64,000 nt of DNA from Citrobacter koseri ATCC BAA-895 (GTDB taxonomy: Bacteria > Pseudomonadota > Gammaproteobacteria > Enterobacterales > Enterobacteriaceae). The notes below the pieces were generated by a model, which was not told where the DNA came from, did not search any database, and saw nothing but the letters and a program-made list of their open reading frames with translations. Shown here piece by piece: positions 8,337 to 18,045 of this stretch; the stretch's first letter is position 1; each line of letters starts with the position of its first letter. The stretch spans positions 3,720,001 to 3,784,000 of the forward strand of contig NC_009792.1 in the NCBI RefSeq assembly GCF_000018045.1, read 5' to 3'. Position numbers and translations under genes: made by a program.

Positions 8337-9815
8337 TCACTGTCGCGCCTCAATCCGCTGTAGCATATACGGGAAGAAAGGATTCGACGTCACGCGCATC
8401 AGCGTATCCAGCCCCACCGCCAGCGTGGACGTTTCCCCGCGCAGCGCGATAGTCCCGATACTGATTCCATAGCGGTTCAGTTCGTCCGGTTGCAGACCAT
8501 ACAGCGAATCGCTGAGCGGAAACGGCACCGCCACATGCGACAGCGAATACATCTCCTGCGGCCAGGCCAACGGTAACGGCTGAACCTGCTCCACATGCTC
8601 CCCGGCCGGGGTATCGCGCGCCACGACATTCAGCGTTTCCGGCGTCGCATTCGTGATAATTGTCGTGCGATAGTTGCGCGGCGCAGGCGGTAACAACTGA
8701 GTAATGGCGGTATACGATGAGGTGCGCAACAGCGGACGCAGACTGGCGGCCTGATTGATATCGAACAACACCAGCTCACTGCCGTTATTGCCAAGATAAC
8801 GATAAAACGAATCCACCACTGCACGGGTGCTCACCGTGGAATCCATAATTGACTGGAAGGTCAACACCGGCGGCAGTTCGTTAAGGCGGGAGCTTCGCGC
8901 ATCCCGCGAAATCTGCTGTTGTAATGCTTTTGTCAGCAGATAAGACTGACGCGCGGCGTTAACCGGAAACGAGTTATATTTGAACGGATTATATTCTGGC
9001 GTGACGTTCAACCACGCCGCTTTGGCAAACGCTGGAAAGAGCGCAGGTAAACCCGCCAGTCCGGCAAAACGGGCGAATGCCGTCACGCCGATCATCGGCG
9101 ACAGCAGGATAAGCTGCTGAGGACGCCGCAACGTGTTGTCTTCCAGCGCGTCCAGCGTGTACTTGAGCGCTAGCGCCCCGCCGTTTGAGTAGCCCACCAG
9201 ATGCAACGGCACATCACGCCCCGCGAGCCGCGTCGCTTCCCGAACCGCCAGCCGCGAAGCGGCAAGCCACTGTTCCCACTCCACCGCCGTTAACGCACCG
9301 GGAGCGGTGCCGTGCCCAGGCAGACGCGGCACAATGGCGATAAAGCCACGCTGCTGATAATCCTTAGCAACGTATTTCATGCTGTAGGGCGAATCCGTTA
9401 AACCATGCAATAACACGGCGACGCCACGCGGTTTCCCCTGCGGCATGAGTACGTACGAGCGATTGCCGTTGGGCGAAAACTGCGGCGGCCAGACCCGGCT
9501 GTTATGGTAAAAACGGTTGATGGGCGTCTGCTCATCCGGCTTCAGCTTATCCGTCACTCCGGTTTTCAGATGGCTAAACAGCGCCTCTTCCCGCGCCAGG
9601 TACTGCGAAAAAGTGGCCTTATCCAGCGCTTTGGCAGACATTTCGCTACCGGTCCAGGTATGCCAGAGATGAAGATCGGGCCCACTTTCTGTCTGGTAAA
9701 CCCGCACGCCAAGAAAAACGATCAGAACCACAAGCAGCGTCAACGCCACATGCCTGATGAGCGATGCCAGTCCGGTACTCATCCATTTAAGGCGTCGGAA
9801 TAGATTTTTTATCAA
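8337..9815 (-). CDS. membrane-anchored alpha/beta hydrolase
   Basis: A 492-residue protein. One hydrophobic segment near residues 20-40 (LTLLVVLIVFLGV) anchors it to the inner membrane, with the enzyme most likely in the periplasm. The alpha/beta hydrolase core shows the oxyanion-hole motif LLHGLTDSPYS, the nucleophile elbow GYSNGG, a late acidic residue in SIMDSTVST and a candidate catalytic His in LSHVAVPFP. The substrate is unknown; a lipase or esterase role is possible. The start chosen is TTG at 9815, which has an AGGGA ribosome-binding site 8 bases upstream; the first ATG is 11 codons later (9782). A similar gene sits beside tctA in Salmonella, as far as I recall. It stands alone and is convergent with tctA. 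Confidence 0.8.
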   Translation of the reverse strand: MIKNLFRRLKWMSTGLASLIRHVALTLLVVLIVFLGVRVYQTESGPDLHLWHTWTGSEMSAKALDKATFSQYLAREEALFSHLKTGVTDKLKPDEQTPINRFYHNSRVWPPQFSPNGNRSYVLMPQGKPRGVAVLLHGLTDSPYSMKYVAKDYQQRGFIAIVPRLPGHGTAPGALTAVEWEQWLAASRLAVREATRLAGRDVPLHLVGYSNGGALALKYTLDALEDNTLRRPQQLILLSPMIGVTAFARFAGLAGLPALFPAFAKAAWLNVTPEYNPFKYNSFPVNAARQSYLLTKALQQQISRDARSSRLNELPPVLTFQSIMDSTVSTRAVVDSFYRYLGNNGSELVLFDINQAASLRPLLRTSSYTAITQLLPPAPRNYRTTIITNATPETLNVVARDTPAGEHVEQVQPLPLAWPQEMYSLSHVAVPFPLSDSLYGLQPDELNRYGISIGTIALRGETSTLAVGLDTLMRVTSNPFFPYMLQRIEARQ

Positions 9816-10066
9816 TGGTTTAATCCCTGTCTCCCGCTCGTCTGCTATTTCACAAACAGAATCAGTTTAGGCTGCGGATGTAAATCCTGTCTCATTTCTT
9901 AATCCCTGATATTTATAATGTTAAATATTTGTTGCTTTTGATCACAAAAATTAAACAAATCGTCAGTTTTGTATGCGTTTATCAAAAATGTAGATATTTT
10001 TAGTTTATGGCTACGAAATGAGCATCGCCATGTCTCCCTGACCATTTACTGAGAGGATCGATTCTG
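9816..10066 (+). promoter_or_regulatory. csiD promoter region with a possible CRP half-site
   Basis: A 251-bp gap between the divergent hydrolase gene and csiD, AT-rich in its second half. GTTGC-N6-TCACA at 9931-9946 keeps one good CRP half-site (GATCACA) and a poor left half. In E. coli, csiD needs CRP and sigma-S, so a CRP site is expected here, but this match is weak. Confidence 0.4.
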
Positions 10067-11044
10067 ATGAATGCACTGACCGCCGTAAAAACAAATGCTG
10101 ATAGTGTCACCCGCAGCGACGCCGGATTTACCTTCGCCCCTTCCGTACAGTCGCCGCGTCTGCTGGAACTGACCTTTAGCGCAAAAACGACGGCGCAATT
10201 TTTGCAGCAGGTGGAACAGTGGCCGGTACAGGCGCTGGAATACAAATCCTTTTTACGTTTTAAGGTCGGTCAGATCCTCGACGCCTTATGTGGCAACCAG
10301 CTACAGCCGCTGCTTATTAAAACGCTGCTGGATCGCGCCGAAGGCGCACTGCTGATCAACGCCGAAGGGATCGACAACGTAGAACAGGCTGACGAGATGG
10401 TCAAGCTGGCGACGGCGGTGGCGCACCTTATCGGGCGCTCTAATTATGATGCGATGAGCGGCCAGTACTACGCGCGCTTTGTGGTGAAGAACGTTGATAA
10501 TTCAGACAGCTACCTGCGACAACCGCACCGCGTGATGGAGCTGCATAACGACGGCACCTACGTTGAGGAAGTTACCGACTACGTGCTGATGATGAAAATC
10601 GACGAACAAAATATGGCGGGCGGAAACTCACTGTTGCTACACCTTGATGACTGGGAACATCTGGAGCGCTTTTTCAGCCACCCGCTGGCACGTCGCTCCA
10701 TGCGTTTTGCCGCGCCGCCGAGCAAAAACGTCAGCCACGATGTTTATCATCCGGTATTTGACGTTGACCAGCAGGGGCGCCCGGTCATGCGCTATATCGA
10801 CCAGTTCGTCCAGCCAAAAGATTTTGAAGAGGGCGTCTGGCTCAGCGATCTCTCCGATGCGCTGGAAACCAGCAAAAACATCCTCTCTGTTCCGGTGCCG
10901 GTCGGTAAATTCCTGTTGATTAACAACCTGTTCTGGCTGCACGGGCGCGATCGTTTTACGCCACACCCGGATCTGCGCCGTGAACTGATGCGCCAGCGCG
11001 GTTATTTCGCTTATTCCACCCGTTGCTACCAGACTCATCAATAA
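10067..11044 (+). CDS. glaH: glutarate 2-hydroxylase GlaH (CsiD)
   Basis: A 325-residue Fe(II)/2-oxoglutarate dioxygenase. The iron ligands are seen in MELHND (His160, Asp162) and a late His in NLFWLHGRDRF (about 292), with the arginine for 2-oxoglutarate further on. It hydroxylates glutarate to L-2-hydroxyglutarate in lysine breakdown. Start ATG at 10067 behind GAGAGGATCG. It is the first gene of csiD-lhgO-gabDTP, which carries the product on to succinate. Carbon-starvation control is known in E. coli. Confidence 0.95.
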   Translation: MNALTAVKTNADSVTRSDAGFTFAPSVQSPRLLELTFSAKTTAQFLQQVEQWPVQALEYKSFLRFKVGQILDALCGNQLQPLLIKTLLDRAEGALLINAEGIDNVEQADEMVKLATAVAHLIGRSNYDAMSGQYYARFVVKNVDNSDSYLRQPHRVMELHNDGTYVEEVTDYVLMMKIDEQNMAGGNSLLLHLDDWEHLERFFSHPLARRSMRFAAPPSKNVSHDVYHPVFDVDQQGRPVMRYIDQFVQPKDFEEGVWLSDLSDALETSKNILSVPVPVGKFLLINNLFWLHGRDRFTPHPDLRRELMRQRGYFAYSTRCYQTHQ

Positions 11045-11071
11045 GCGCGGTCAGACGAAGGAATTAAGCGG

Positions 11072-12340
11072 ATGTATGATTTTGTGATTATTGGCGGCGG
11101 CATTATCGGCATGTCGACCGCCATGCAGCTTATTGATGTGTATCCAGACGCCAGCATCGCCCTGCTGGAAAAAGAGTCCGAACCGGCCTGTCATCAGACG
11201 GGTCACAATAGCGGCGTGATCCATGCCGGGGTCTACTACACTCCCGGTAGCCTCAAAGCGCAGTTTTGCCTCGCCGGAAATCGCGCCACCAAAGCCTTTT
11301 GCGATCAAAACGGCATTCGCTACGACACCTGCGGAAAAATGCTGGTGGCGACATCCGAACTGGAAATGGCGCGGATGCGGGCGCTGTGGGATCGCACGGC
11401 GGCAAACGGCCTGGAACGCGAGTGGTTAAGCGCGGCGGAACTGCGGGAGCGGGAGCCGAACATCACTGGTCTGGGCGGGATTTTTGTCCCCTCCAGCGGA
11501 ATTGTCAGCTACCGGGACGTGACGGCGGCGATGGCGAAAATCTTCCAGGCCAAAGGCGGTGAGATTGTCTACAACGCGGAGGTCAGCGCGCTGAAGGAAC
11601 ATGCGGCGGGCGTGGTGATCACAACCCGGGGCGGGCAGATATACGAAGCCTCAACCCTGATTAGCTGTTCCGGGCTGATGGCCGACCGGCTGGTTAAAAT
11701 GCTGGGGGTCGATCCCGGTTTTATCATCTGCCCGTTCCGTGGCGAATATTTCCGCCTGGCGTCGCAGCATAATCAAATCGTTAACCATTTGATCTACCCC
11801 ATTCCCGATCCGGCGATGCCGTTTTTGGGCGTCCACCTCACCCGGATGATCGACGGCAGCGTTACCGTCGGGCCTAACGCCGTGCTGGCTTTTAAACGAG
11901 AAGGCTACCGGAAAGGCGATTTTTCATTATCCGATACGCTGGAAATTTTCGGTTCGTCCGGCATCCGCCGCGTGCTGCAAAACAATCTGCGCTCAGGGCT
12001 TGGCGAGATGAAGAACTCACTGTGCAAAAGCGGCTATCTGCGGCTGGTGCAAAAATATTGCCCCAGCCTGACCTTAAAAGATTTGCAGCCGTGGCCTGCT
12101 GGCGTGCGGGCGCAGGCGGTGTCGCCGGATGGCAAGCTGATCGACGATTTCCTGTTTGTCACCACGCCACGATCCATTCACACCTGCAATGCGCCCTCTC
12201 CGGCGGCCACATCAGCCATTCCCATCGGGGCGCATATCGTCAGCAAAGTGCAGACGCTGCTGGCAAGCCAGAGTCATCCCGGACGCACGCTACGTGCGGC
12301 GCGTCGCGTGGACTCATTAAACGCCGCATTCACCCGTTAA
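11072..12340 (+). CDS. lhgO: L-2-hydroxyglutarate dehydrogenase LhgO
   Basis: A 422-residue FAD-dependent oxidoreductase of the DAO family. The N-terminal Rossmann motif is FVIIGGGIIGMSTA (residues 4-17), followed by an acidic end of strand two (LLEKES). It oxidises L-2-hydroxyglutarate to 2-oxoglutarate and passes electrons to the membrane quinone pool in E. coli. It follows glaH by 27 bases and precedes gabD by 23, and uses the product of glaH directly. Length is normal for the family. Confidence 0.95.
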   Translation: MYDFVIIGGGIIGMSTAMQLIDVYPDASIALLEKESEPACHQTGHNSGVIHAGVYYTPGSLKAQFCLAGNRATKAFCDQNGIRYDTCGKMLVATSELEMARMRALWDRTAANGLEREWLSAAELREREPNITGLGGIFVPSSGIVSYRDVTAAMAKIFQAKGGEIVYNAEVSALKEHAAGVVITTRGGQIYEASTLISCSGLMADRLVKMLGVDPGFIICPFRGEYFRLASQHNQIVNHLIYPIPDPAMPFLGVHLTRMIDGSVTVGPNAVLAFKREGYRKGDFSLSDTLEIFGSSGIRRVLQNNLRSGLGEMKNSLCKSGYLRLVQKYCPSLTLKDLQPWPAGVRAQAVSPDGKLIDDFLFVTTPRSIHTCNAPSPAATSAIPIGAHIVSKVQTLLASQSHPGRTLRAARRVDSLNAAFTR

Positions 12341-12363
12341 CCCTTTTAAGACAGGAAGCAATC

Positions 12364-13812
12364 ATGCAACTTAACGATCCCACCTTGTTCCGCCAGCAGG
12401 CGTTTATCGAGGGGCAATGGCGCGACGCCAGAAGCGGCGACACAATCGCCGTAACCAACCCAGCGAACGGTCAGCCATTAGGCAGCGTACCGAAAATGGG
12501 GGCAGAAGAGACCCGTGAAGCCATTGACGCCGCTAACCGCGCGCTGCCCGCCTGGCGCGCGCTCACCGCCAAAGCGCGGGCGAATATTCTGCGTCGCTGG
12601 TTCAATTTGATGATGGAGCACCAGGACGATCTCGCCCGTCTGATGACGCTGGAACAGGGGAAGCCGCTGGCGGAGGCAAAAGGAGAAATCAGCTATGCCG
12701 CCTCTTTTATTGAATGGTTTGCCGAAGAAGGTAAGCGTATCTATGGCGACACGATTCCAGGCCACCAGGCCGATAAGCGCCTGATCGTTATCAAGCAGCC
12801 GATTGGCGTTACCGCCGCCATCACGCCGTGGAATTTCCCCTCGGCGATGATTACCCGCAAAGCCGGCCCGGCGCTGGCGGCCGGTTGTACGATGGTTCTG
12901 AAACCCGCCAGCCAGACGCCGTTTTCCGCCCTGGCGCTGGCTGAACTGGCGAACCGCGCCGGGGTTCCCGCAGGCGTCTTTAACATCATCACCGGTTCTG
13001 CGGGAGCGGTCGGCAATGAACTGACCAGCAACCCGCTGGTGCGCAAACTGTCGTTTACCGGCTCAACCGAAATTGGCCGTCAACTGATGGAACAGTGTGC
13101 GAAAGACATCAAAAAGGTGTCGCTGGAGCTGGGCGGCAACGCGCCGTTCATCGTCTTTGATGACGCCGATCTGGATAACGCCGTGGAAGGCGCGCTGGCC
13201 TCTAAGTTTCGCAACGCCGGGCAGACCTGCGTCTGCGCTAACCGCCTGTATGTACAGGACGGCGTGTATGACCGCTTTGCGGAAAAACTCCAGCAGGCGG
13301 TGAGCAAGCTGCATCTCGGCGACGGCCTGCAAGCAGACGTCACCACCGGGCCGCTGATTGACGAAAAAGCGGTAGCCAAAGTGCAGGAGCACATCGCCGA
13401 CGCGCTGGAGAAAGGCGCAAAAGTGCTCTGCGGCGGTAAGGCGCATGCGCTCGGCGGCAACTTCTTCCAGCCCACCATCCTGGTGGACGTCCCCAATAAC
13501 GCGAAAGTGGCTAAAGAAGAGACGTTCGGCCCCCTCGCCCCGCTATTCCGCTTTAAAGATGAAGCGGACGCGATCGCGCAGGCGAACGATACCGAGTTCG
13601 GTCTGGCAGCCTATTTCTACGCCCGCGATTTAAGCCGCGTGTTTCGCGTCGGTGAAGCGCTGGAGTACGGCATTGTCGGCATCAACACCGGCATTATCTC
13701 CAACGAAGTCGCGCCATTCGGCGGGATTAAAGCCTCCGGTCTTGGCCGCGAAGGTTCTAAGTACGGCATCGAAGATTATTTAGAAATCAAATACATGTGC
13801 ATCGGCCTTTAA
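12364..13812 (+). CDS. gabD: succinate-semialdehyde dehydrogenase (NADP+) GabD
   Basis: A 482-residue aldehyde dehydrogenase. The general-base glutamate is in SLELGGNAPFIV and the catalytic cysteine in GQTCVCANRLYV; the cofactor loop is FTGSTEIGRQL. It oxidises succinate semialdehyde to succinate, the last step of GABA degradation. The open frame extends upstream inside lhgO, but the ATG at 12364 has an ACAGGAAG ribosome-binding site and matches the E. coli start (MQLND). Confidence 0.96.
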   Translation: MQLNDPTLFRQQAFIEGQWRDARSGDTIAVTNPANGQPLGSVPKMGAEETREAIDAANRALPAWRALTAKARANILRRWFNLMMEHQDDLARLMTLEQGKPLAEAKGEISYAASFIEWFAEEGKRIYGDTIPGHQADKRLIVIKQPIGVTAAITPWNFPSAMITRKAGPALAAGCTMVLKPASQTPFSALALAELANRAGVPAGVFNIITGSAGAVGNELTSNPLVRKLSFTGSTEIGRQLMEQCAKDIKKVSLELGGNAPFIVFDDADLDNAVEGALASKFRNAGQTCVCANRLYVQDGVYDRFAEKLQQAVSKLHLGDGLQADVTTGPLIDEKAVAKVQEHIADALEKGAKVLCGGKAHALGGNFFQPTILVDVPNNAKVAKEETFGPLAPLFRFKDEADAIAQANDTEFGLAAYFYARDLSRVFRVGEALEYGIVGINTGIISNEVAPFGGIKASGLGREGSKYGIEDYLEIKYMCIGL

Positions 13813-13836
13813 AAAAACAATACTGGAGAACACCTG

Positions 13837-15120
13837 ATGAGCAGCAATAAAGAATTAATGCATCGCCGCAGTAACGCCGTCCCTCGCGGCGTAGGACAGA
13901 TCCACCCTATTTTTGCCGATCGCGCGGAAAACTGCCGGGTCTGGGATGTGGAAGGCCGCGAGTATCTCGATTTTGCAGGCGGTATTGCGGTGTTGAATAC
14001 CGGGCACCTGCACCCGGAGATCGTCTCGGCGGTCGAAGCACAACTGAAAAAGCTGTCGCATACCTGTTTTCAGGTACTCGCCTACGAGCCGTATCTGGAG
14101 CTGTGCGAACTCATGAACCAGAAGGTGCCAGGCGATTTCGCGAAGAAAACCCTGCTGGTGACTACCGGTTCCGAAGCGGTGGAAAACGCGGTGAAAATCG
14201 CCCGTGCGGCGACAAAGCGTAGCGGCGCCATCGCTTTTAGCGGTGCCTATCATGGCCGTACCCACTACACCCTGTCGCTGACCGGAAAAGTCAATCCCTA
14301 CTCTGCCGGAATGGGGCTGATGCCAGGCCACGTTTACCGCGCGCTCTACCCTTGCGCCCTGCACGGCATCAGTGATGATGATGCGATTGCCAGCATCCAG
14401 CGCATCTTTAAAAACGATGCCGCGCCGGAAGATATTGCCGCCATCATCATTGAACCGGTACAGGGAGAAGGCGGTTTTTATGCGGCCTCGCCCGCTTTTA
14501 TGCAGCGTCTGCGCGCACTCTGCGACGAACACGGGATCATGCTCATTGCCGATGAAGTGCAAAGCGGCGCGGGGCGTACCGGTACGCTTTTCGCGATGGA
14601 ACAGACGGGCGTCGCCCCGGACCTCACCACCTTCGCCAAATCGATTGCCGGCGGCTTTCCGCTGGCGGGAGTAACCGGTCGCGCCGATGTGATGGACGCC
14701 ATCCCGCCGGGCGGTCTGGGCGGCACCTACGCCGGTAATCCTCTCGCCTGCGCCGCCGCGCTGGCGGTACTGAACATTTTCGAGCAGGAAAACCTGCTGC
14801 AAAAAGCCAAAGACCTGGGGCAAACCCTGCGTAAAGGGCTGCTGAATATTGCTGAAACGCACCGCGAGATTGGCGACGTGCGCGGCCCGGGAGCGATGAT
14901 CGCCATTGAGCTGTTTGAAAATGGCGATCGCAGCAAACCGGACGCGAAACTGACCGCCGACATCGTCGCCCGCGCCCGTGATAAAGGGCTGATCCTGCTC
15001 TCCTGCGGGCCGTACTACAACGTGCTGCGCATTCTGGTGCCGCTGACTATCGAAGAAGCGCAAATTCAGCAAGGGCTGGACATCATCGCTCAGTGTTTTG
15101 ATGAGGCGAAGCAAGGTTAG
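13837..15120 (+). CDS. gabT: 4-aminobutyrate aminotransferase GabT
   Basis: A 427-residue class III aminotransferase. The pyridoxal-phosphate lysine is in TTFAKSIAGGFPLAG (about residue 268), the cofactor Asp in IADEVQSGAGRTG, and the phosphate loop is TTGSEAVENAVK. It moves the amino group of GABA to 2-oxoglutarate and supplies succinate semialdehyde to GabD. It lies 24 bases after gabD with a CTGGAG ribosome-binding site. A REP cluster follows before gabP. Confidence 0.96.
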   Translation: MSSNKELMHRRSNAVPRGVGQIHPIFADRAENCRVWDVEGREYLDFAGGIAVLNTGHLHPEIVSAVEAQLKKLSHTCFQVLAYEPYLELCELMNQKVPGDFAKKTLLVTTGSEAVENAVKIARAATKRSGAIAFSGAYHGRTHYTLSLTGKVNPYSAGMGLMPGHVYRALYPCALHGISDDDAIASIQRIFKNDAAPEDIAAIIIEPVQGEGGFYAASPAFMQRLRALCDEHGIMLIADEVQSGAGRTGTLFAMEQTGVAPDLTTFAKSIAGGFPLAGVTGRADVMDAIPPGGLGGTYAGNPLACAAALAVLNIFEQENLLQKAKDLGQTLRKGLLNIAETHREIGDVRGPGAMIAIELFENGDRSKPDAKLTADIVARARDKGLILLSCGPYYNVLRILVPLTIEEAQIQQGLDIIAQCFDEAKQG

Positions 15121-15127
15121 GTTGTTG

Positions 15128-15211
15128 TAGGCCGGATAAGGCGCTTACGCTGCCATCCGGCAATGTTGTGATGCCCGGTGGCGCTCCGCTTACCGGGCCT
15201 ACGCATCAAGA
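15128..15211. repeat. REP/BIME pair between gabT and gabP
   Basis: Two adjacent palindromes: GGCCGGATAAGGCG...CATCCGGC and GCCCGGTGGCGC...TACCGGGC. This is a BIME-like arrangement inside the gab operon, where it can stabilise the upstream mRNA. Confidence 0.8.
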
Positions 15212-15249
15212 GCAGCCAACAGCTTCAATAACAATAACGGGGTAAGAAG

Positions 15250-16650
15250 ATGGGGCAATTGTCAGAATCACATGCTTTAGGTGGCGGACTGAAATCCCGC
15301 CACGTCACCATGCTGTCTATCGCCGGCGTCATTGGCGCCAGTCTGTTTGTCGGTTCCAGCGTCGCGATTGCGCAAGCCGGGCCTGCGGTACTGCTGGCTT
15401 ACCTGTTTGCCGGGTTGCTGGTCGTTATGATTATGCGAATGCTGGCCGAAATGGCCGTCGCCACGCCGGATACCGGCTCTTTCTCAACCTATGCGGATAA
15501 AGCCATCGGCCCCTGGGCGGGCTACACCATCGGCTGGCTGTACTGGTGGTTCTGGGTGCTGGTTATCCCGCTGGAGGCCAATATTGCCGCCATCATCCTG
15601 CATTCATGGATACCGGGCGTCCCCATCTGGCTGTTCTCTCTGGCGATCACCATCGCATTAACCGGCAGTAATTTGCTGAGCGTCAAAAATTACGGCGAGT
15701 TCGAATTCTGGCTGGCGCTGTGCAAAGTGATTGCCATTCTGGCGTTTATCGCGCTGGGCGCGGCGGCAATTAGCGGCTTTTATCCCTACGCAGACGTGAG
15801 CGGCGTTTCACGCCTGTGGGATCACGGCGGCTTTATGCCCAATGGCTTCGGCGCGGTACTGAGCGCGATGCTGATCACCATGTTCTCGTTTATGGGCGCA
15901 GAGATTGTCACGATTGCCGCCGCCGAGTCCGACACGCCGGATAAGCATATCGTGCGCGCCACCAACTCGGTGATCTGGCGTATTTCAATCTTCTACCTGT
16001 GCTCTATTTTCGTGGTGGTCGCGCTCATCCCGTGGAACATGCCGGGACTCAAAGACGTTGGTTCCTACCGTTCGGTACTGGAATTGCTGAATATTCCTTA
16101 TGCCAAAGCGATCATGGACTGCGTGATTTTATTGTCAGTCACCAGTTGCCTGAATTCCGCGCTGTATACGGCGTCGAGAATGCTCTACTCCCTCAGCCGT
16201 CGTGGCGATGCGCCCGCCGTTATGGGCAAACTCAACCGCAGCAGGACGCCGTATGTGGCGGTGCTGTTATCCACAGGGGCGGCATTTCTCACGGTGGTGG
16301 TAAATTATTACGCCCCGGCGAAAGTGTTTAAATTCCTGATCGACAGCTCCGGCGCGATCGCCCTGCTCGTCTACCTGGTGATTGCGGTTTCCCAGCTCAG
16401 AATGCGGAAAATCCTGCTGGCGGAAGGGAGCGAAATTAAGCTGAAAATGTGGCTCTATCCGTGGCTGACCTGGCTGGTTATCGCTTTTATCTGCTTTGTG
16501 CTGGTGGTGATGCTATTCCGACCGGCGCAACAGCTGGAGGTGATATCTACCGGGCTGTTAGGACTGGGGATCATTTGTACCGTGCCGATTATGTCCCGCT
16601 GGAAAAAACTGGTATTGTGGCAAAAAACGCCGTTGCAAAATACGCGTTAG
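15250..16650 (+). CDS. gabP: GABA permease GabP
   Basis: A 466-residue APC-family amino-acid permease with 12 predicted membrane helices. The first helix carries the family motif MLSIAGVIGASLFVGSS (about 20-36), and the AMLITMFSFMGAEIVTIAAAES block in the middle is typical of GabP. It imports 4-aminobutyrate with protons for use by GabT and GabD. It is separated from gabT by a 129-bp gap with REP elements, so it may also have its own promoter. Confidence 0.94.
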   Translation: MGQLSESHALGGGLKSRHVTMLSIAGVIGASLFVGSSVAIAQAGPAVLLAYLFAGLLVVMIMRMLAEMAVATPDTGSFSTYADKAIGPWAGYTIGWLYWWFWVLVIPLEANIAAIILHSWIPGVPIWLFSLAITIALTGSNLLSVKNYGEFEFWLALCKVIAILAFIALGAAAISGFYPYADVSGVSRLWDHGGFMPNGFGAVLSAMLITMFSFMGAEIVTIAAAESDTPDKHIVRATNSVIWRISIFYLCSIFVVVALIPWNMPGLKDVGSYRSVLELLNIPYAKAIMDCVILLSVTSCLNSALYTASRMLYSLSRRGDAPAVMGKLNRSRTPYVAVLLSTGAAFLTVVVNYYAPAKVFKFLIDSSGAIALLVYLVIAVSQLRMRKILLAEGSEIKLKMWLYPWLTWLVIAFICFVLVVMLFRPAQQLEVISTGLLGLGIICTVPIMSRWKKLVLWQKTPLQNTR

Positions 16651-16706
16651 ACCTGTGTCCCGGCGCGCGCCGGGATATCAGCCCAATGCTATTCAGGAGT
16701 TGTACC

Positions 16707-17399
16707 ATGACCGCCTCTGCCCAACCGACGGCCATAGATGGATACCGATGGCTCAAAAACGATATTATTCGCGGCGTTTATCAGCCCGATGAGAAGCTGC
16801 GCATGAGTCTGTTAACATCACGCTATGAGTTAGGCGTGGGGCCGTTGCGGGAAGCGCTTTCTCAACTGGTGGCGGAACGGCTGGTCACGGTGGTGAACCA
16901 GAAAGGCTATCGTGTGGCGTCGATGTCGGAGCAGGAACTGCTCGATATTTTCGATGCCCGCGCCAATATGGAAGCCATGCTGGTGCAACTGGCTATTGCG
17001 CGTGGCGGCGATGAGTGGGAAGCCGATATTCTCGCCAGGGCGCATATGCTCAACAAACTGGAATCGAGCGATGCCAGCGAACGTATGCTGGACGAGTGGG
17101 ATCAGCGCCATCAGGCATTTCATACGGCCATTGTTGCCGGTTGCGGCTCACATTATCTGCTGCAAATGCGCGAGCGACTTTTCGATCTGGCGGCACGCTA
17201 CCGTTTTATCTGGCTGCGCAAAACGGTTCTGTCCGTTGAAATGCTCGAAGATAAACATATTCAGCATCGGGCGCTTATGGAGGCTATTCTGGCGCGCGAT
17301 GCCGCACGCGCCAGCGAATTAATGCGCCAGCATTTACTGACGCCAATTCCGATTATTCAACAGGCGATGGCCGGTAAACTTCAGCAGGAACAGAGCTGA
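16707..17399 (+). CDS. csiR: GntR/FadR-type repressor CsiR (GlaR)
   Basis: A 230-residue regulator of the FCD subgroup of GntR. The N-terminal winged helix (about 8-75) holds the helix-turn-helix LLTSRYELGVGPLREALSQLVAERLV. The C-terminal helical domain carries the metal/ligand histidines (RHQAFHTAI, AGCGSHYLL). In E. coli it represses csiD and is relieved by 2-hydroxyglutarate or glutarate. The open frame continues upstream into gabP, but the ATG at 16707 has the best ribosome-binding site (AGGAGT); an in-frame ATG at 16686 would add seven residues. Confidence 0.93.
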   Translation: MTASAQPTAIDGYRWLKNDIIRGVYQPDEKLRMSLLTSRYELGVGPLREALSQLVAERLVTVVNQKGYRVASMSEQELLDIFDARANMEAMLVQLAIARGGDEWEADILARAHMLNKLESSDASERMLDEWDQRHQAFHTAIVAGCGSHYLLQMRERLFDLAARYRFIWLRKTVLSVEMLEDKHIQHRALMEAILARDAARASELMRQHLLTPIPIIQQAMAGKLQQEQS

Positions 17400-17405
17400 G
17401 TCCGG

Positions 17406-17855
17406 TTACTCTTCCGGGATACGTAAAACCTGCCCGGGATATATTTTATCCGGGCTTTTCAGCATCGGTTTATTCGCTTCAAAGATTTTGTTGTACAGAT
17501 TGGCATTACCGTAAACCTGTTTTGAAATAGCGCTCAACGTGTCGCCTGATTTCACCGTATAAAATTGACTCTCCGCCGCAGGCGCTGACGTTTTAACCTG
17601 ATCTTCCACACTGCCGATCCCGGAAATATTCCCGATCGCAATGAGGATTTTTTCTTTCGCTTCCTGACTTAAACCGTCGCCCGTTACCGTCGCTTTACCG
17701 TCCGTCACCTGCACATTGACTTTATCGGCGTCAGGAATACCGGTTTTGTTTAAGTGTTCCTGCACCTTTTTCGCCAGATCATCTTTATCATGATTTCCGG
17801 TTACGGCATCCCAGAGCTTTTCGCCCGCATCTTTCACAAAATTGAAGAGACCCAT
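17406..17855 (-). CDS. kbp: potassium-binding protein Kbp (BON + LysM)
   Basis: A 149-residue cytoplasmic protein. A BON domain (about 22-90) is followed by a LysM domain (about 97-146: YTVKSGDTLSAISKQVYGN...). E. coli Kbp binds K+ and changes shape. The start is the ATG at 17855 (MGLFNFVKDAG), with a GAGGTAAAT ribosome-binding site; the longer frame upstream has no support. It is convergent with csiR, with only 6 bases between the stops. No signal peptide. Confidence 0.93.
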   Translation of the reverse strand: MGLFNFVKDAGEKLWDAVTGNHDKDDLAKKVQEHLNKTGIPDADKVNVQVTDGKATVTGDGLSQEAKEKILIAIGNISGIGSVEDQVKTSAPAAESQFYTVKSGDTLSAISKQVYGNANLYNKIFEANKPMLKSPDKIYPGQVLRIPEE

Positions 17856-18045
17856 ATTTACCTCGGTTGTACACAATAGACACCCAGAGAGTGTAGCAGA
17901 GGGAAGCGGCTTAACAGGGAAACGGCATGACATATTGCTGGCGCAAACTGTAAGGCGAACAAGACATTCCTCATTTACACCCTTTACGCTGCCAGGAAGC
18001 TGATTTACGCTGCTAAATACACCGTATTGTCCACCAGGAGAAACC

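Noticed and set aside
9931..9946. full CRP site before csiD
   Set aside because: Only the right half (TCACA) is good; the left half GTTGC does not match TGTGA, so it is kept only as a possible half-site.
13855..15114. 419-codon ORF antisense to gabT
   Set aside because: Covers almost all of gabT in antisense and shows no protein motif.
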